Assembly: GCF_002117125.1 (NCBI RefSeq)
Contig: NZ_CP019344.1
Coordinates: 1,178,001-1,242,000 of the forward strand
DNA: 64,000 nucleotides
Direction of reading: 5' to 3'
From: Nonlabens spongiae
GTDB taxonomy: Bacteria; Bacteroidota; Bacteroidia; Flavobacteriales; Flavobacteriaceae
Shown here: one piece after another, positions 46,824-54,007 of the stretch
How positions within the stretch are numbered: the first letter of the stretch is position 1
Layout: each line of letters begins with the position of its first letter
Program-made: the position numbers and the translations under genes
Notes under the pieces: generated by a model
Told to the model about the DNA's origin: nothing
The model's input: the letters and a program-made list of their open reading frames with translations, nothing else
Databases searched by the model: none

Positions 46824-46854
46824 TTTGCTTAAATAAGAAATAACCGTAACTTTG
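46824..46854 (+). promoter_or_regulatory. Promoter of the mercury cassette
   Basis: TTTG at 46824-46827, 19 nt, then TAACTTTG at 46847-46854 fits the Bacteroidota promoter and lies just before the regulator start. This cassette thus carries its own promoter. Confidence 0.6.
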
Positions 46855-46858
46855 TTTT

Positions 46859-47233
46859 ATGGAAAATAATTCTTGCATAAGACAACAAGCCGATATTGAA
46901 CAAATAAATCGTTGCAAAGACACAGTTTCGGAATTAATCGAATCGTTCGACTATTTGGCGAACGGACTTTCATTAGTCGGAAATAACGTTCGACTGAAAA
47001 TACTTTACCTACTCTTTCAGGAAAAAAGACTTTGTGTTTGTGATTTAAGCGACATTCTCGGAATGAACATTTCTGCTATTTCTCAACATTTGAGAAAAAT
47101 GAAAGACCGAAACCTATTACAAACAGAAAGAGATGCTCAAACGATTTTTTATTCACTTACGGCTGAATACGAAAAAATGCTAAACCCATTTTTTGAGATA
47201 CTTGATAAAAACAAAATTTTAGAAACGATATGA
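46859..47233 (+). CDS. ArsR-family metal-sensing regulator of mercury genes
   Basis: 124 aa. ArsR/SmtB winged helix at about 35-105 (NNVRLKILYLLFQEKRLCVCDLSDIL, ISAISQHLRKMKDRNLL). CVC near residue 59 and C6 may bind Hg(II) or As(III). It overlaps the MerT-like gene by 4 nt. In Bacteroidota such ArsR proteins replace MerR in mercury operons; this role is inferred from the neighbours. Confidence 0.82.
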   Translation: MENNSCIRQQADIEQINRCKDTVSELIESFDYLANGLSLVGNNVRLKILYLLFQEKRLCVCDLSDILGMNISAISQHLRKMKDRNLLQTERDAQTIFYSLTAEYEKMLNPFFEILDKNKILETI

Positions 47234-47829
47234 AAAGTGAAAACAAATTAATCGGTGCAGGTTTGTTAATGGCAATTACAGCTTCTTTATGTTGTATTAC
47301 ACCAGTTTTGGCTCTTATCGCAGGAACAAGTGGAATTGTTTCAACATTTTCTTGGATAGAACCTTTTAGACCATATTTAATTGGACTGACAATTTTAGTT
47401 CTTGGCTTTGCTTGGTATCAAAAACTTAAACCTCAAAAAGAAATAGACTGTGATTGTGAGACGGACGAAAAACCAAAATTTATTCAATCAAAAAAGTTTT
47501 TAGGTATTGTAACAGTATTTGCAATTGTAATGTTGGCTTTCCCATATTATTCTGGAATTTTTTACCCAAACACAGAAAAACAAATAATTGTAGTTGACAA
47601 ATCGGACATTAAAACAACGGAATTTAAAATCAGCGGAATGACTTGTGCCAGTTGCGAAGAACACGTCAATCACGAAGTAAACAAACTCAACGGAATTGTA
47701 AACTCAAAAGCGTCTTATGAAAATGGAAATGCAATCGTTGAATTTGACAAAACCAAAACCAATGAAACGGAAATTGAGAAAGCAATTAACTCAACAGGTT
47801 ATAAAGTAACCGACAAAAAAGAAAATTAA
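47230..47829 (+). CDS. MerTP mercury transporter with HMA domain
   Basis: 199 aa. A MerT-like N-terminal part with vicinal cysteines in the first TM (ASLCCITPVLALIAG near 18-32) and three TM segments is fused to a heavy-metal-associated domain (GMTCASCEEHVNHEVNKL near 136-153). It takes Hg(II) across the inner membrane. ATGA overlap with the regulator. No mercuric reductase is present in this cassette, so detoxification would need a gene elsewhere. Confidence 0.88.
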   Translation: MKSENKLIGAGLLMAITASLCCITPVLALIAGTSGIVSTFSWIEPFRPYLIGLTILVLGFAWYQKLKPQKEIDCDCETDEKPKFIQSKKFLGIVTVFAIVMLAFPYYSGIFYPNTEKQIIVVDKSDIKTTEFKISGMTCASCEEHVNHEVNKLNGIVNSKASYENGNAIVEFDKTKTNETEIEKAINSTGYKVTDKKEN

Positions 47830-48035
47830 TGGAAACTATATTAAAATCTGAAATAACTTGTCCAAACTGCGGACATAAAAAAGTGGAAGATATGCCAACA
47901 AACGCTTGTCAATTTTTCTACGAATGCGAAAATTGTAAAAAGGTTTTAAAACCAAAAGAGGGAGATTGTTGTGTTTATTGTTCTTATGGAACAGTAGCTT
48001 GTCCACCAATTCAAGAAAATAAAAGTTGTTGTTAA
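47829..48035 (+). CDS. GDCCVxC-domain small cysteine-rich protein
   Basis: 68 aa with CPNCGH, CENCKK, GDCCVYCSYGTVACPPIQ and a terminal CC. The GDCCVxC family accompanies MerTP in Bacteroidota mercury operons and probably binds Hg. It overlaps the MerTP stop by 1 nt. Confidence 0.85.
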   Translation: METILKSEITCPNCGHKKVEDMPTNACQFFYECENCKKVLKPKEGDCCVYCSYGTVACPPIQENKSCC

Positions 48036-48159
48036 AAAGCCAACGCTAAAAGCCATACACATTTGCAATTCGCTTCAGCCGAAACACAAGCCAAAAATTG
48101 CAAAAGAGTATGTCTTTGCCAACGCTGAAAACCAAGCTGAACGGAATAAAGCCAGTGGG

Positions 48160-48284
48160 TAACAACGTATATAAAAAATAGCGGTTTAGGTGCTAAATCG
48201 AAATGAATTTTATAAATTTAAGGTCTGTGTTTAACCGAAAAGTTCGTGCAAAAAATCCGCTACTTTTCATATACAAACCCGTTA
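48160..48284. other. attC-like site, cassette 15 (family gamma)
   Basis: 125 bp: arms GTATATAAAAAATAGCGG and CCGCTACTTTTCATATAC between TAAC and GTTA. GTGGGTAAC at 48155-48163 complements the cassette start GTTACCCAC at 46698-46706. Confidence 0.75.
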
Positions 48285-48305
48285 TGTGCAAGCAAGAAAC
48301 CAACT

Positions 48306-48430
48306 ATGTCAAGAACGAGAAGAAACGAATTTAGAGGAAGCAAATATTGGGTTCTAGCGAATTCGAGAATTATGTATGACTTTAAATTTGACCCAATTAA
48401 AGCATACTTGGAAAGCACCCAAGGAATGAT
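48306..48430 (+). pseudogene. Probable N-terminal part of the cassette 16 protein, out of frame
   Basis: The ATG at 48306 opens MSRTRRNEFRGSKYWV, but the frame turns unlike protein after about 48430. Adding one A in GGAATG near 48427 would lead into DFQQEKELNEKYHAWNKE, which continues in frame with the gene at 48500-49009. The first 40 residues are less certain. Confidence 0.4.
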
Positions 48431-48499
48431 TTTCAACAAGAAAAGGAACTTAACGAAAAATATCACGCTTGGAATAAAGAACACTCGAATAATCCTGAA

Positions 48500-49009
48500 A
48501 TGCCAGACGCATTTGATATTTACGAAATGGAAATTATGAATAGTTCGGAATTTCCGAACATTCTTAACCAATCAATTTATCTGACAATTTACTCAACCTT
48601 TGAAAATGAATTTTTTAAACTTTGTGAATGGTGCCAAAAAGCGGAAAGTTTAAAAATTGGACCTAAAGATATTAATGGACAAGGTTATATTGGTCAATGC
48701 AGAAAATATATAACAAATGTTTTGGACGTGAGCCTAGACAGTTTAAATGACGAATGGACTGAAATTAAAAAATATCAATTGATTAGAAATTCCATAGCGC
48801 ATAACAACGGAATAATAAAATCACCAAAAAATGATATACTTAAATTTATTGAAAGTTCGAACGGGATATCATTTGATACAGAAAAATCACAGGTAAAAAT
48901 GGAATCAATTGACTTTTTAAAAACTTTGATAGACAAACTAACTAATTTTCTATCTGAAACAGCTGAAAGAATAATAGAAGAAAAAATGCCAGCACATAAC
49001 AATGTATAA
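48500..49009 (+). CDS. HEPN-like cassette protein (main part)
   Basis: 169 aa from the first ATG, but this frame is open and protein-like back to about 48390, so the true product is longer. IRNSIAHNNGII near residue 97 gives the R-x4-H motif of HEPN RNases, embedded in helices. The C-terminus (MPAHNNV) is encoded by the recombination site. Probable RNA-cleaving defence or toxin protein. Confidence 0.55.
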   Translation: MPDAFDIYEMEIMNSSEFPNILNQSIYLTIYSTFENEFFKLCEWCQKAESLKIGPKDINGQGYIGQCRKYITNVLDVSLDSLNDEWTEIKKYQLIRNSIAHNNGIIKSPKNDILKFIESSNGISFDTEKSQVKMESIDFLKTLIDKLTNFLSETAERIIEEKMPAHNNV

Positions 49010-49122
49010 CAACAATTACGGCTTTGTGTCCTGCGGACACAACCGCGCAAGCATAAAAGTCGGTAATTTTAGCTATCTTAGTTTTTAATTAATCCGTAAC
49101 TGATTGTTATACAAGACCGTTA
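48997..49122. other. attC-like site, cassette 16 (family alpha)
   Basis: 126 bp: arms GTATAACAACAATTACGG and CCGTAACTGATTGTTATAC between TAAC and GTTA. GCACATAAC at 48992-49000 complements the cassette start GTTATGTGC at 48281-48289. Confidence 0.75.
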
Positions 49123-49516
49123 GCTAAAATACGAAACAAAATCAGAGAGTTTAATTGCAAATTCTGTTTTTGCTCGAGTTTTATTTCAAATCTGAAACTA
49201 AACGTTTAATGGAAAACTCACTCAATTCGCAAAGCAGAAACGGATTAAATTGACTAAAAATCTTTGCGCGGAGAAATTAAAAATTAAAGAAAAAAATTAG
49301 AACTCGATGGACTTAAACTTACTCGGTTCGATAAATTGGAATGGATAAATCTTTGCGGATAAAATTTTCTTAGCACTACTCTATTTTTAAAATCTTTGCG
49401 GAGAAAAAGTAAAATTAAAATTCGTTTTCAAAAAAATATTAAAGTTCGGCTGATTAAAACGCTCAGAAACGATAAAGTGGAATCGACAATCCTTACGCAA
49501 AAGTACTTTAGCTAAC
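49120..49516 (+). other. Orphan last cassette without gene or hairpin
   Basis: Starts with GTTAGCTAAA (G at 49119) and ends with the exact complement TTTAGCTAAC at 49507-49516, but no arms follow. It holds three imperfect direct repeats of AATCTTTGCGGAGAAA (near 49257, 49347 and 49388) and no coding frame. The site was probably lost, and this marks the array end. Confidence 0.6.
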
Positions 49517-49554
49517 AAAGAACTGAGGTAAAAACAACTCTTTTTAGCACTTTT

Positions 49555-49760
49555 TTATTTGATCACACTACAATGATTCGGGTCATAAGGCAATCCTGAT
49601 TTGACTATTGAAAAAGCCTGTTTCAGCAGCTTGTTGCATACGGCGATCAACGCCAGTTTCTTGCTAGTTGTCTTCCTCTCGCTTTGCTCGTCGGAGACAG
49701 AGGTCCACCAAACGTTCATACAAAGCCCTGCAGGCAGTATTGAACCTACATGACCCGCTA
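49555..49760 (-). pseudogene. IS110-family transposase C-terminal remnant
   Basis: On the minus strand the last part reads SKKLALIAVCNKLLKQAFSIVKSGLPYDP, the typical C-terminus of Bacteroidota IS110 transposases, ending at TAA 49557-49555. Just upstream FNTACRALYERLVD continues the homology in another frame, so the fragment is frameshifted and truncated. Confidence 0.7.
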
Positions 49761-49774
49761 TGAAGTATTCAAAC

Positions 49775-50791
49775 TCACCCCACCCTAGTCCCCAAAACCA
49801 AATTCAGGACTGGCGTTTTCTCGATTACAATCCGGTCGCCAGATTTGACCTCATCGTAAGCTGATTTATCAATGGAAAAAGCGCCTGCTTGGGTACTGAC
49901 CAAGTAAGAAGTTGCCGTTCTATTGCCTGAAGTCGTTGTTTTATCGGTTACGGTGGTGGTGATTTCTTCCTTAACGTGATCTCTTTTGATACTTTGGTAT
50001 TTGAGATACCATCGCAACAACGAGATCGCATTCCAAACTATGATAATAGGCACGGGAAAAAACAACAGCAACAATCCCCACCAGCCTTGAACGATAAATG
50101 AAAACGCTATTAGCAGTGGCACGGCAATAAATAAAAGTTTGGTACGTAGCTTTTTCAACCAAATCTTCCTTAGCACCTCCTCGTCTTGAGGCGTCAGGTT
50201 TGTTTTGATGACCTTATCAGGAATCGAAGATCTCAAAGAATCAACATCCACATCAGGTTGTGCTTCAGTAGCTTTTTGCACCGTCTGTAAATTGAGAATA
50301 AGCTTACTTTTAGGTGCAATTTCTAACTTTACGAGATCGCCAGTAGCTACTTGCGCATATTTTGAGTGACTCACTGCGAACTCCTTTCCAGCTATCTTGA
50401 GGTAGTAAGTAATCGTGGCTTTAGTTCTCGTGCCTCCACCAGATCTTCTTCCTGCACCTCCACTTGACGTGGTGGTTTTTTGTATGTCTTTACGCTTATC
50501 TTCTAGAATCCCTTCATAGACATGCTTCACACCGGTGCGCAAATCGGCGGCTTTTCTGATCAGGAGGTACGTACACACACTTATGATCAACCCCATAAAG
50601 AAGAGGATCATGTAATCAAACATCTCCCACTCGCCGGTAAGCACCGTCCTGCCTACCACCCAGCTAAAAATAAAATAGATAAATATCCCAAACATAACGG
50701 GCACAGCCACAATCCCTATCATGCCCCTGGTAATCTTCTTGCGATCATCAGCGCTTATGGTGATCTCACTATAAATCGGTTCTGTTTTCAT
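49775..50791 (-). CDS. Four-TM hypothetical membrane protein
   Basis: 338 aa: two TM segments near 23-45 and 60-82, a soluble loop with a Gly/Arg-rich stretch (SSGGAGRRSGGGTRTK near 108-123), two TM segments near 218-255, and a C-terminal soluble domain. The two soluble parts look related: both have TTTSG followed by a Tyr/Ser beta strand and 'SGDRIVIE' or 'TGDLVKLE'. It may therefore be an internal duplication. No family assigned. Confidence 0.65.
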   Translation of the reverse strand: MKTEPIYSEITISADDRKKITRGMIGIVAVPVMFGIFIYFIFSWVVGRTVLTGEWEMFDYMILFFMGLIISVCTYLLIRKAADLRTGVKHVYEGILEDKRKDIQKTTTSSGGAGRRSGGGTRTKATITYYLKIAGKEFAVSHSKYAQVATGDLVKLEIAPKSKLILNLQTVQKATEAQPDVDVDSLRSSIPDKVIKTNLTPQDEEVLRKIWLKKLRTKLLFIAVPLLIAFSFIVQGWWGLLLLFFPVPIIIVWNAISLLRWYLKYQSIKRDHVKEEITTTVTDKTTTSGNRTATSYLVSTQAGAFSIDKSAYDEVKSGDRIVIEKTPVLNLVLGTRVG

Positions 50792-50903
50792 GGTATAAAA
50801 TTCGATAAAAGCAGGGCAATCTGAAATGGGGCAAATGGCTTATTTTAGGCTGTAGGCGGTAGGCAAGTTATTCAATTTACAATGGCTGTATCTTGTAACT
50901 TAG

Positions 50904-50982
50904 GTTTTGATTTTGGCTTTGGTTTTGGTTTTGATTTTGATTTTGATTTCGGTTTTGATTTTAATTTTGATTTTGATTTTAA
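50904..50982. repeat. Hexanucleotide microsatellite (TTTTGA)n
   Basis: About 13 imperfect tandem units of TTTTGA/TTTTGG lie upstream of udk, ending just before a palindrome copy at 50990-51005. One frame reads as Phe/Asp/Gly repeats but is not a credible gene. Confidence 0.85.
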
Positions 50983-51031
50983 ACCATCTCGCTTTCGCGA
51001 AAGCGTAACAAAAAAAAGCTGCTATCTAGGC

Positions 51032-51063
51032 TTTGAACCTCTTTTAAAATCCTGCTACCTTTG
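51032..51063 (+). promoter_or_regulatory. Promoter of the udk operon
   Basis: TTTG at 51032-51035, 20 nt, then TACCTTTG at 51056-51063, a good TAnnTTTG match 14 nt before the start codon. Confidence 0.6.
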
Positions 51064-51077
51064 CCAAAAATCTAGAC

Positions 51078-51686
51078 ATGCTCATCATAGGAATCGCTGG
51101 AGGAACGGGAAGTGGTAAAACTACAGTGGTAGATCAAGTGGCTCACGAGTTTCCAGATCACGAGGTAACCGTTATTTCACAAGATTCTTACTACAAGGAT
51201 ACCAGTGAACTCACTTATGAGGAACGTGTAAAAATCAACTTTGATCATCCAGAATCCATAGATTTTGACTTGCTCGAGCAGCATCTACTAGACCTTAAAA
51301 ATGGTAAAAGCATCGATCAACCGGTCTATTCTTTTGTGGAGCACAACCGTACTGGGGAAACCATAAAAACGGCTCCGAGTAAAGTGATTATCGTGGAGGG
51401 AATTTTGATCCTGACCATGCCTCGCATCAGGAGATTATTTGATATTAAGGTTTATATAGATTGTGACAGCGATGAGCGCCTCATCAGGAGGCTCAAAAGA
51501 GACATCGCAGACCGTGGGCGAGACCTTGATGAAGTTCTAGATCGCTACCAGACTACCTTAAAACCTATGCACCAGCAATTTATAGAGCCCACTAAAGCTT
51601 ATGCCGATGTCATAATACCTACCAATAGATTCAATACGGTGGGTGTTAAAATCTTGCGCTCCATCATCGATCAGAAGCTAGCTTAA
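51078..51686 (+). CDS. udk: Uridine kinase
   Basis: 202 aa. P-loop GGTGSGKTT at 8-16, QDSYYKD near 35 and the region FDHPESIDFDLL follow the uridine kinase pattern; VIIVEGILIL and IRRLKRDIADRGRDLDEVLDRY complete the NMP-kinase-like fold. It phosphorylates uridine and cytidine in pyrimidine salvage. Length is normal. Followed after 19 nt by a FtsB-like gene. Confidence 0.95.
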   Translation: MLIIGIAGGTGSGKTTVVDQVAHEFPDHEVTVISQDSYYKDTSELTYEERVKINFDHPESIDFDLLEQHLLDLKNGKSIDQPVYSFVEHNRTGETIKTAPSKVIIVEGILILTMPRIRRLFDIKVYIDCDSDERLIRRLKRDIADRGRDLDEVLDRYQTTLKPMHQQFIEPTKAYADVIIPTNRFNTVGVKILRSIIDQKLA

Positions 51687-51705
51687 ATCCGTATTTTTAG
51701 GGATC

Positions 51706-52041
51706 ATGAAATGGTCAGAACTTAAAAGGAAAAAGGGATTTAGAATACTGACTAACAAGTATCTAGTTATTCTTGTAGTTTTTGCTATATGGATATTTTT
51801 CCTGGACGGCAGTGCCTGGCTTACCTCCCATCGAGAGATTGATAAACAAATCGCTGAACAAGAGGAAGCCATACGCTATTATCGTGAAGGGATCGCCAGA
51901 GACAGTGCAAAACTCAAACAACTGCGCAGCGCAGAGGGACTGGAGACTTTTGCCCGTGAGCGTTACTTTATGAAACGTACAGAAGAAGAGGTCTTCATCA
52001 TAGAATTTGAAGACAGCCTAAAACAAAAAGAGAATGAGTAA
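51706..52041 (+). CDS. FtsB/DivIC-like septum formation protein
   Basis: 111 aa: cytoplasmic basic start, one TM segment (YLVILVVFAIWIFFLDGSAW near 19-38), a coiled coil (about 44-75) and a C-terminal ERYFMKRTEEEVFIIEF typical of FtsB/DivIC. It would belong to the divisome. It overlaps mutA by 8 nt. Confidence 0.85.
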   Translation: MKWSELKRKKGFRILTNKYLVILVVFAIWIFFLDGSAWLTSHREIDKQIAEQEEAIRYYREGIARDSAKLKQLRSAEGLETFARERYFMKRTEEEVFIIEFEDSLKQKENE

Positions 52042-53461
52042 GAGATTATTTGAAGATTTTGAAGGAGTCAGTGAGGCGCAATGGAAACAAAAAATCCAGT
52101 ACGACCTCAAAGGCGCCGACTATAACGACACCCTCATCTCCACCACGCCAGACGGCATCCACATCAAGCCGTTCTATCACAGTGAGTCGTCAGAGGCGCA
52201 CGAGATTCCTTTCACTGCTACTCAAACTGGCGACTGGTACGTATCTCAAAAAATCTACGCCTACAGTGCAGAAACCGCTAATCTCAAAGCTAAAAATGCC
52301 CTTAAAAGAGGTGCTGAAGGTGTTGTACTGGTTATCCCAAACCCTGAAATTGACGCCGAAGTTTTACTTAAGAGTTTGCCAGAAGTTGGCATTCAGATTC
52401 ATCTGGAATTTTTTGATCTGGAGTACATCGAGAACCTGAACAAGCTCGCTCTCAAAGCATACATTCACATAGATCCCATTCATCGGCTGGCGAGCACGGG
52501 AAATTGGTTTGCTTCAAGAGAAAAAGATCTCAAATCACTTATTGACTACCTAAAAATCTCTGACGGATATTTTTCAAACATTACCGTGAATACCAATGTG
52601 TATCAGCAAGCTGGTGCCACGACCGTTCAGGAACTTGGATATTTTCTTGCGCATCTCAACGAGTATTTAAATGTACTGGAGCAGGCTGAAGAAATTACAG
52701 ATTTCACTACCACTCGCTTCGACTTCGCTCAGCGACCGAATCACAGCGACCACGGGAAAGCAAAAAGAATCAATCTAGACACAACGACTGGCAGCGATTA
52801 CTTTATGGAAATCGCAAAATACCGCGCCTACCGCGTGCTTACCAAATCACTGGGTAATGAATACGGCATTGAAAATCTCGAGTGCTACATATCCGCCAGT
52901 CCTAGCATGAGAAATAAAACCCTTCTTGATTATAATGTCAATATGTTGCGCACTACTACGGAATGTATGAGTGCAGTTTTGGGAGGCGCAGACACCGTTT
53001 ACAACTTACCGTATGATGCCTTTTTCAATAAGCCTAATGAATTTGGGGAGCGTATTTCCAGAAATCAATTGCTGGTTTTAAAGGAAGAAGCCTATTTCAA
53101 TAATGTAGGAAACGCAGCAGAAGGATCTTATTACATCGAGACCCTCACGCAGCAACTGGTAGAAAAGGCACTGGAACTCTTTAAACAATTAGAGTCAGCC
53201 GGTGGATTGATTTCCTCTTTACATGAAGGCAGCATACAGCGCAAGATCAAAGAAAGCGCAGATCGTGAGCAGCAAGCTTTGAAGCACGGCGATAAAGTGC
53301 TCGTGGGAGCCACAAAATATCCCAATGCTGATCAGCCGCTACTAAAAGAGTATGAAATATTGCCTTTCGTAAAGATTGAGCCTAGAAAGACCTTAATCGA
53401 ACCTATTGTACAGAAAAGGTTGATGGAGGAAAAGGAGAAGGAAGAAATGAGAAAATTATAG
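52034..53461 (+). CDS. mutA: Methylmalonyl-CoA mutase small (beta) subunit
   Basis: 475 aa. FEDFEGVSEAQWKQKIQYDLKG at the N-terminus and the TIM-barrel segment YRVLTKSLGNEYGIENLECYISASPSMRNKTLLDYNVNMLRTTTECMSAVLGGAD place it in the MCM small subunit family. It lacks a C-terminal cobalamin domain, as expected for a shortened non-catalytic subunit in Bacteroidota. It pairs with mutB, from which it is separated by a repeat-framed GIY-YIG gene. Confidence 0.9.
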   Translation: MSKRLFEDFEGVSEAQWKQKIQYDLKGADYNDTLISTTPDGIHIKPFYHSESSEAHEIPFTATQTGDWYVSQKIYAYSAETANLKAKNALKRGAEGVVLVIPNPEIDAEVLLKSLPEVGIQIHLEFFDLEYIENLNKLALKAYIHIDPIHRLASTGNWFASREKDLKSLIDYLKISDGYFSNITVNTNVYQQAGATTVQELGYFLAHLNEYLNVLEQAEEITDFTTTRFDFAQRPNHSDHGKAKRINLDTTTGSDYFMEIAKYRAYRVLTKSLGNEYGIENLECYISASPSMRNKTLLDYNVNMLRTTTECMSAVLGGADTVYNLPYDAFFNKPNEFGERISRNQLLVLKEEAYFNNVGNAAEGSYYIETLTQQLVEKALELFKQLESAGGLISSLHEGSIQRKIKESADREQQALKHGDKVLVGATKYPNADQPLLKEYEILPFVKIEPRKTLIEPIVQKRLMEEKEKEEMRKL

Positions 53462-53694
53462 CACGCCCTTCGAGTGCCTCAGGGCTCGAATCTGAAATGT
53501 AACCGAGGGCTGAGGTCCTCGAAGCCCGATCTAGAGAACTGAAATCACGCCCTTCGAGTGCCTCAGGGCTCGAGTCAGAAACGCAACTGAGGGCTGAGGT
53601 ACTCGAAGCCCGATGTAATATACTAGAATCATGCCCTTCGAGTGCCTCAGGGCTCGTAATGAAAAAACAATGAGAGTCTGGCTTACATGAAGCC
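53461..53694. repeat. REP-like palindromes, left block (three units)
   Basis: Units combine CCCTTCGAGTGCCTCAGGG with a partly complementary arm (GAGGGCTGAGG..CTCGAAGCC), each able to form a long hairpin of about 60 nt. Units start near 53465, 53549 and 53632; the third has a degenerate right arm that holds the start of the GIY-YIG gene. Confidence 0.85.
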
Positions 53695-54007
53695 TAAGAG
53701 TAAAATTAAATTGCAAATGCCGATAGGCTATATGTACATACTAGAGTGCGGAAATGGCACCTACTACACCGGTAGCACTATTGATTTGGAAAAAAGAATA
53801 GAAGAGCATAAAATTGGTCAAGGAGCGAATCATACTAAAAAACATGGAGTTGATAAATTGGTTTACTATGAAGAGTATCCTAGAATAGATCTTGCATTCA
53901 ACCGAGAAAAGCAAGTTCAAAAATGGCGCAGAGAAAAGAAGGAAGCCTTAATTTTGGGCAAGCATCAAAATTTGCCTGAACTGGCGAAGGCTTATAGAGA
54001 CTTGTAA
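53687..54007 (+). CDS. GIY-YIG nuclease-like protein framed by REP-like repeats
   Basis: 106 aa from 53687; an ATG at 53717 (MPIGYMYILECG) is an equally good start. MYILECGNGTYYTGSTIDLEKRIEEHKIGQGANHTKKH is the single-domain GIY-YIG (UPF0213/YhbQ) fold with Tyr, Arg and His in place. The small size, insertion between mutA and mutB and three palindromic units on each side suggest a domesticated or mobile unit that may act on the repeats, as RAYT proteins do for REPs. That link is inferred. Confidence 0.8.
   Translation: MKPKSKIKLQMPIGYMYILECGNGTYYTGSTIDLEKRIEEHKIGQGANHTKKHGVDKLVYYEEYPRIDLAFNREKQVQKWRREKKEALILGKHQNLPELAKAYRDL

Larger units (their letters stand above)
29838..49516. other. Integron-like gene-cassette array (recombinase plus 17 cassettes)
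   Basis: A minus-strand tyrosine recombinase is followed, across an attI-like segment, by 17 head-to-tail cassettes with all genes on the + strand. The cassettes end at hairpin sites with YAAC...GTTR cores. Cassette spans, taking the cut as G/TTR: 30778-31153, 31154-32494, 32495-33207, 33208-34054, 34055-34430, 34431-36528, 36529-37474, 37475-37850, 37851-42324, 42325-42700, 42701-43441, 43442-44345, 44346-45090, 45091-46698, 46699-48281, 48282-49119, 49120-49516 (orphan). Each cassette's start is complementary to its own end. The gene cassettes look more AT-rich than the core and lack the dispersed palindrome. Structure is seen directly; mobility is inferred. Confidence 0.85.

Noticed and set aside
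30711..49122. CRISPR array
   Set aside because: Repeats are 125 bp or longer, palindromic and separated by genes of varied size; no short spacers and no cas genes.
50882..51118. Open frame with Phe/Asp/Gly repeats over the TTTTGA microsatellite
   Set aside because: It is a translation of a microsatellite and overlaps the udk promoter and start.
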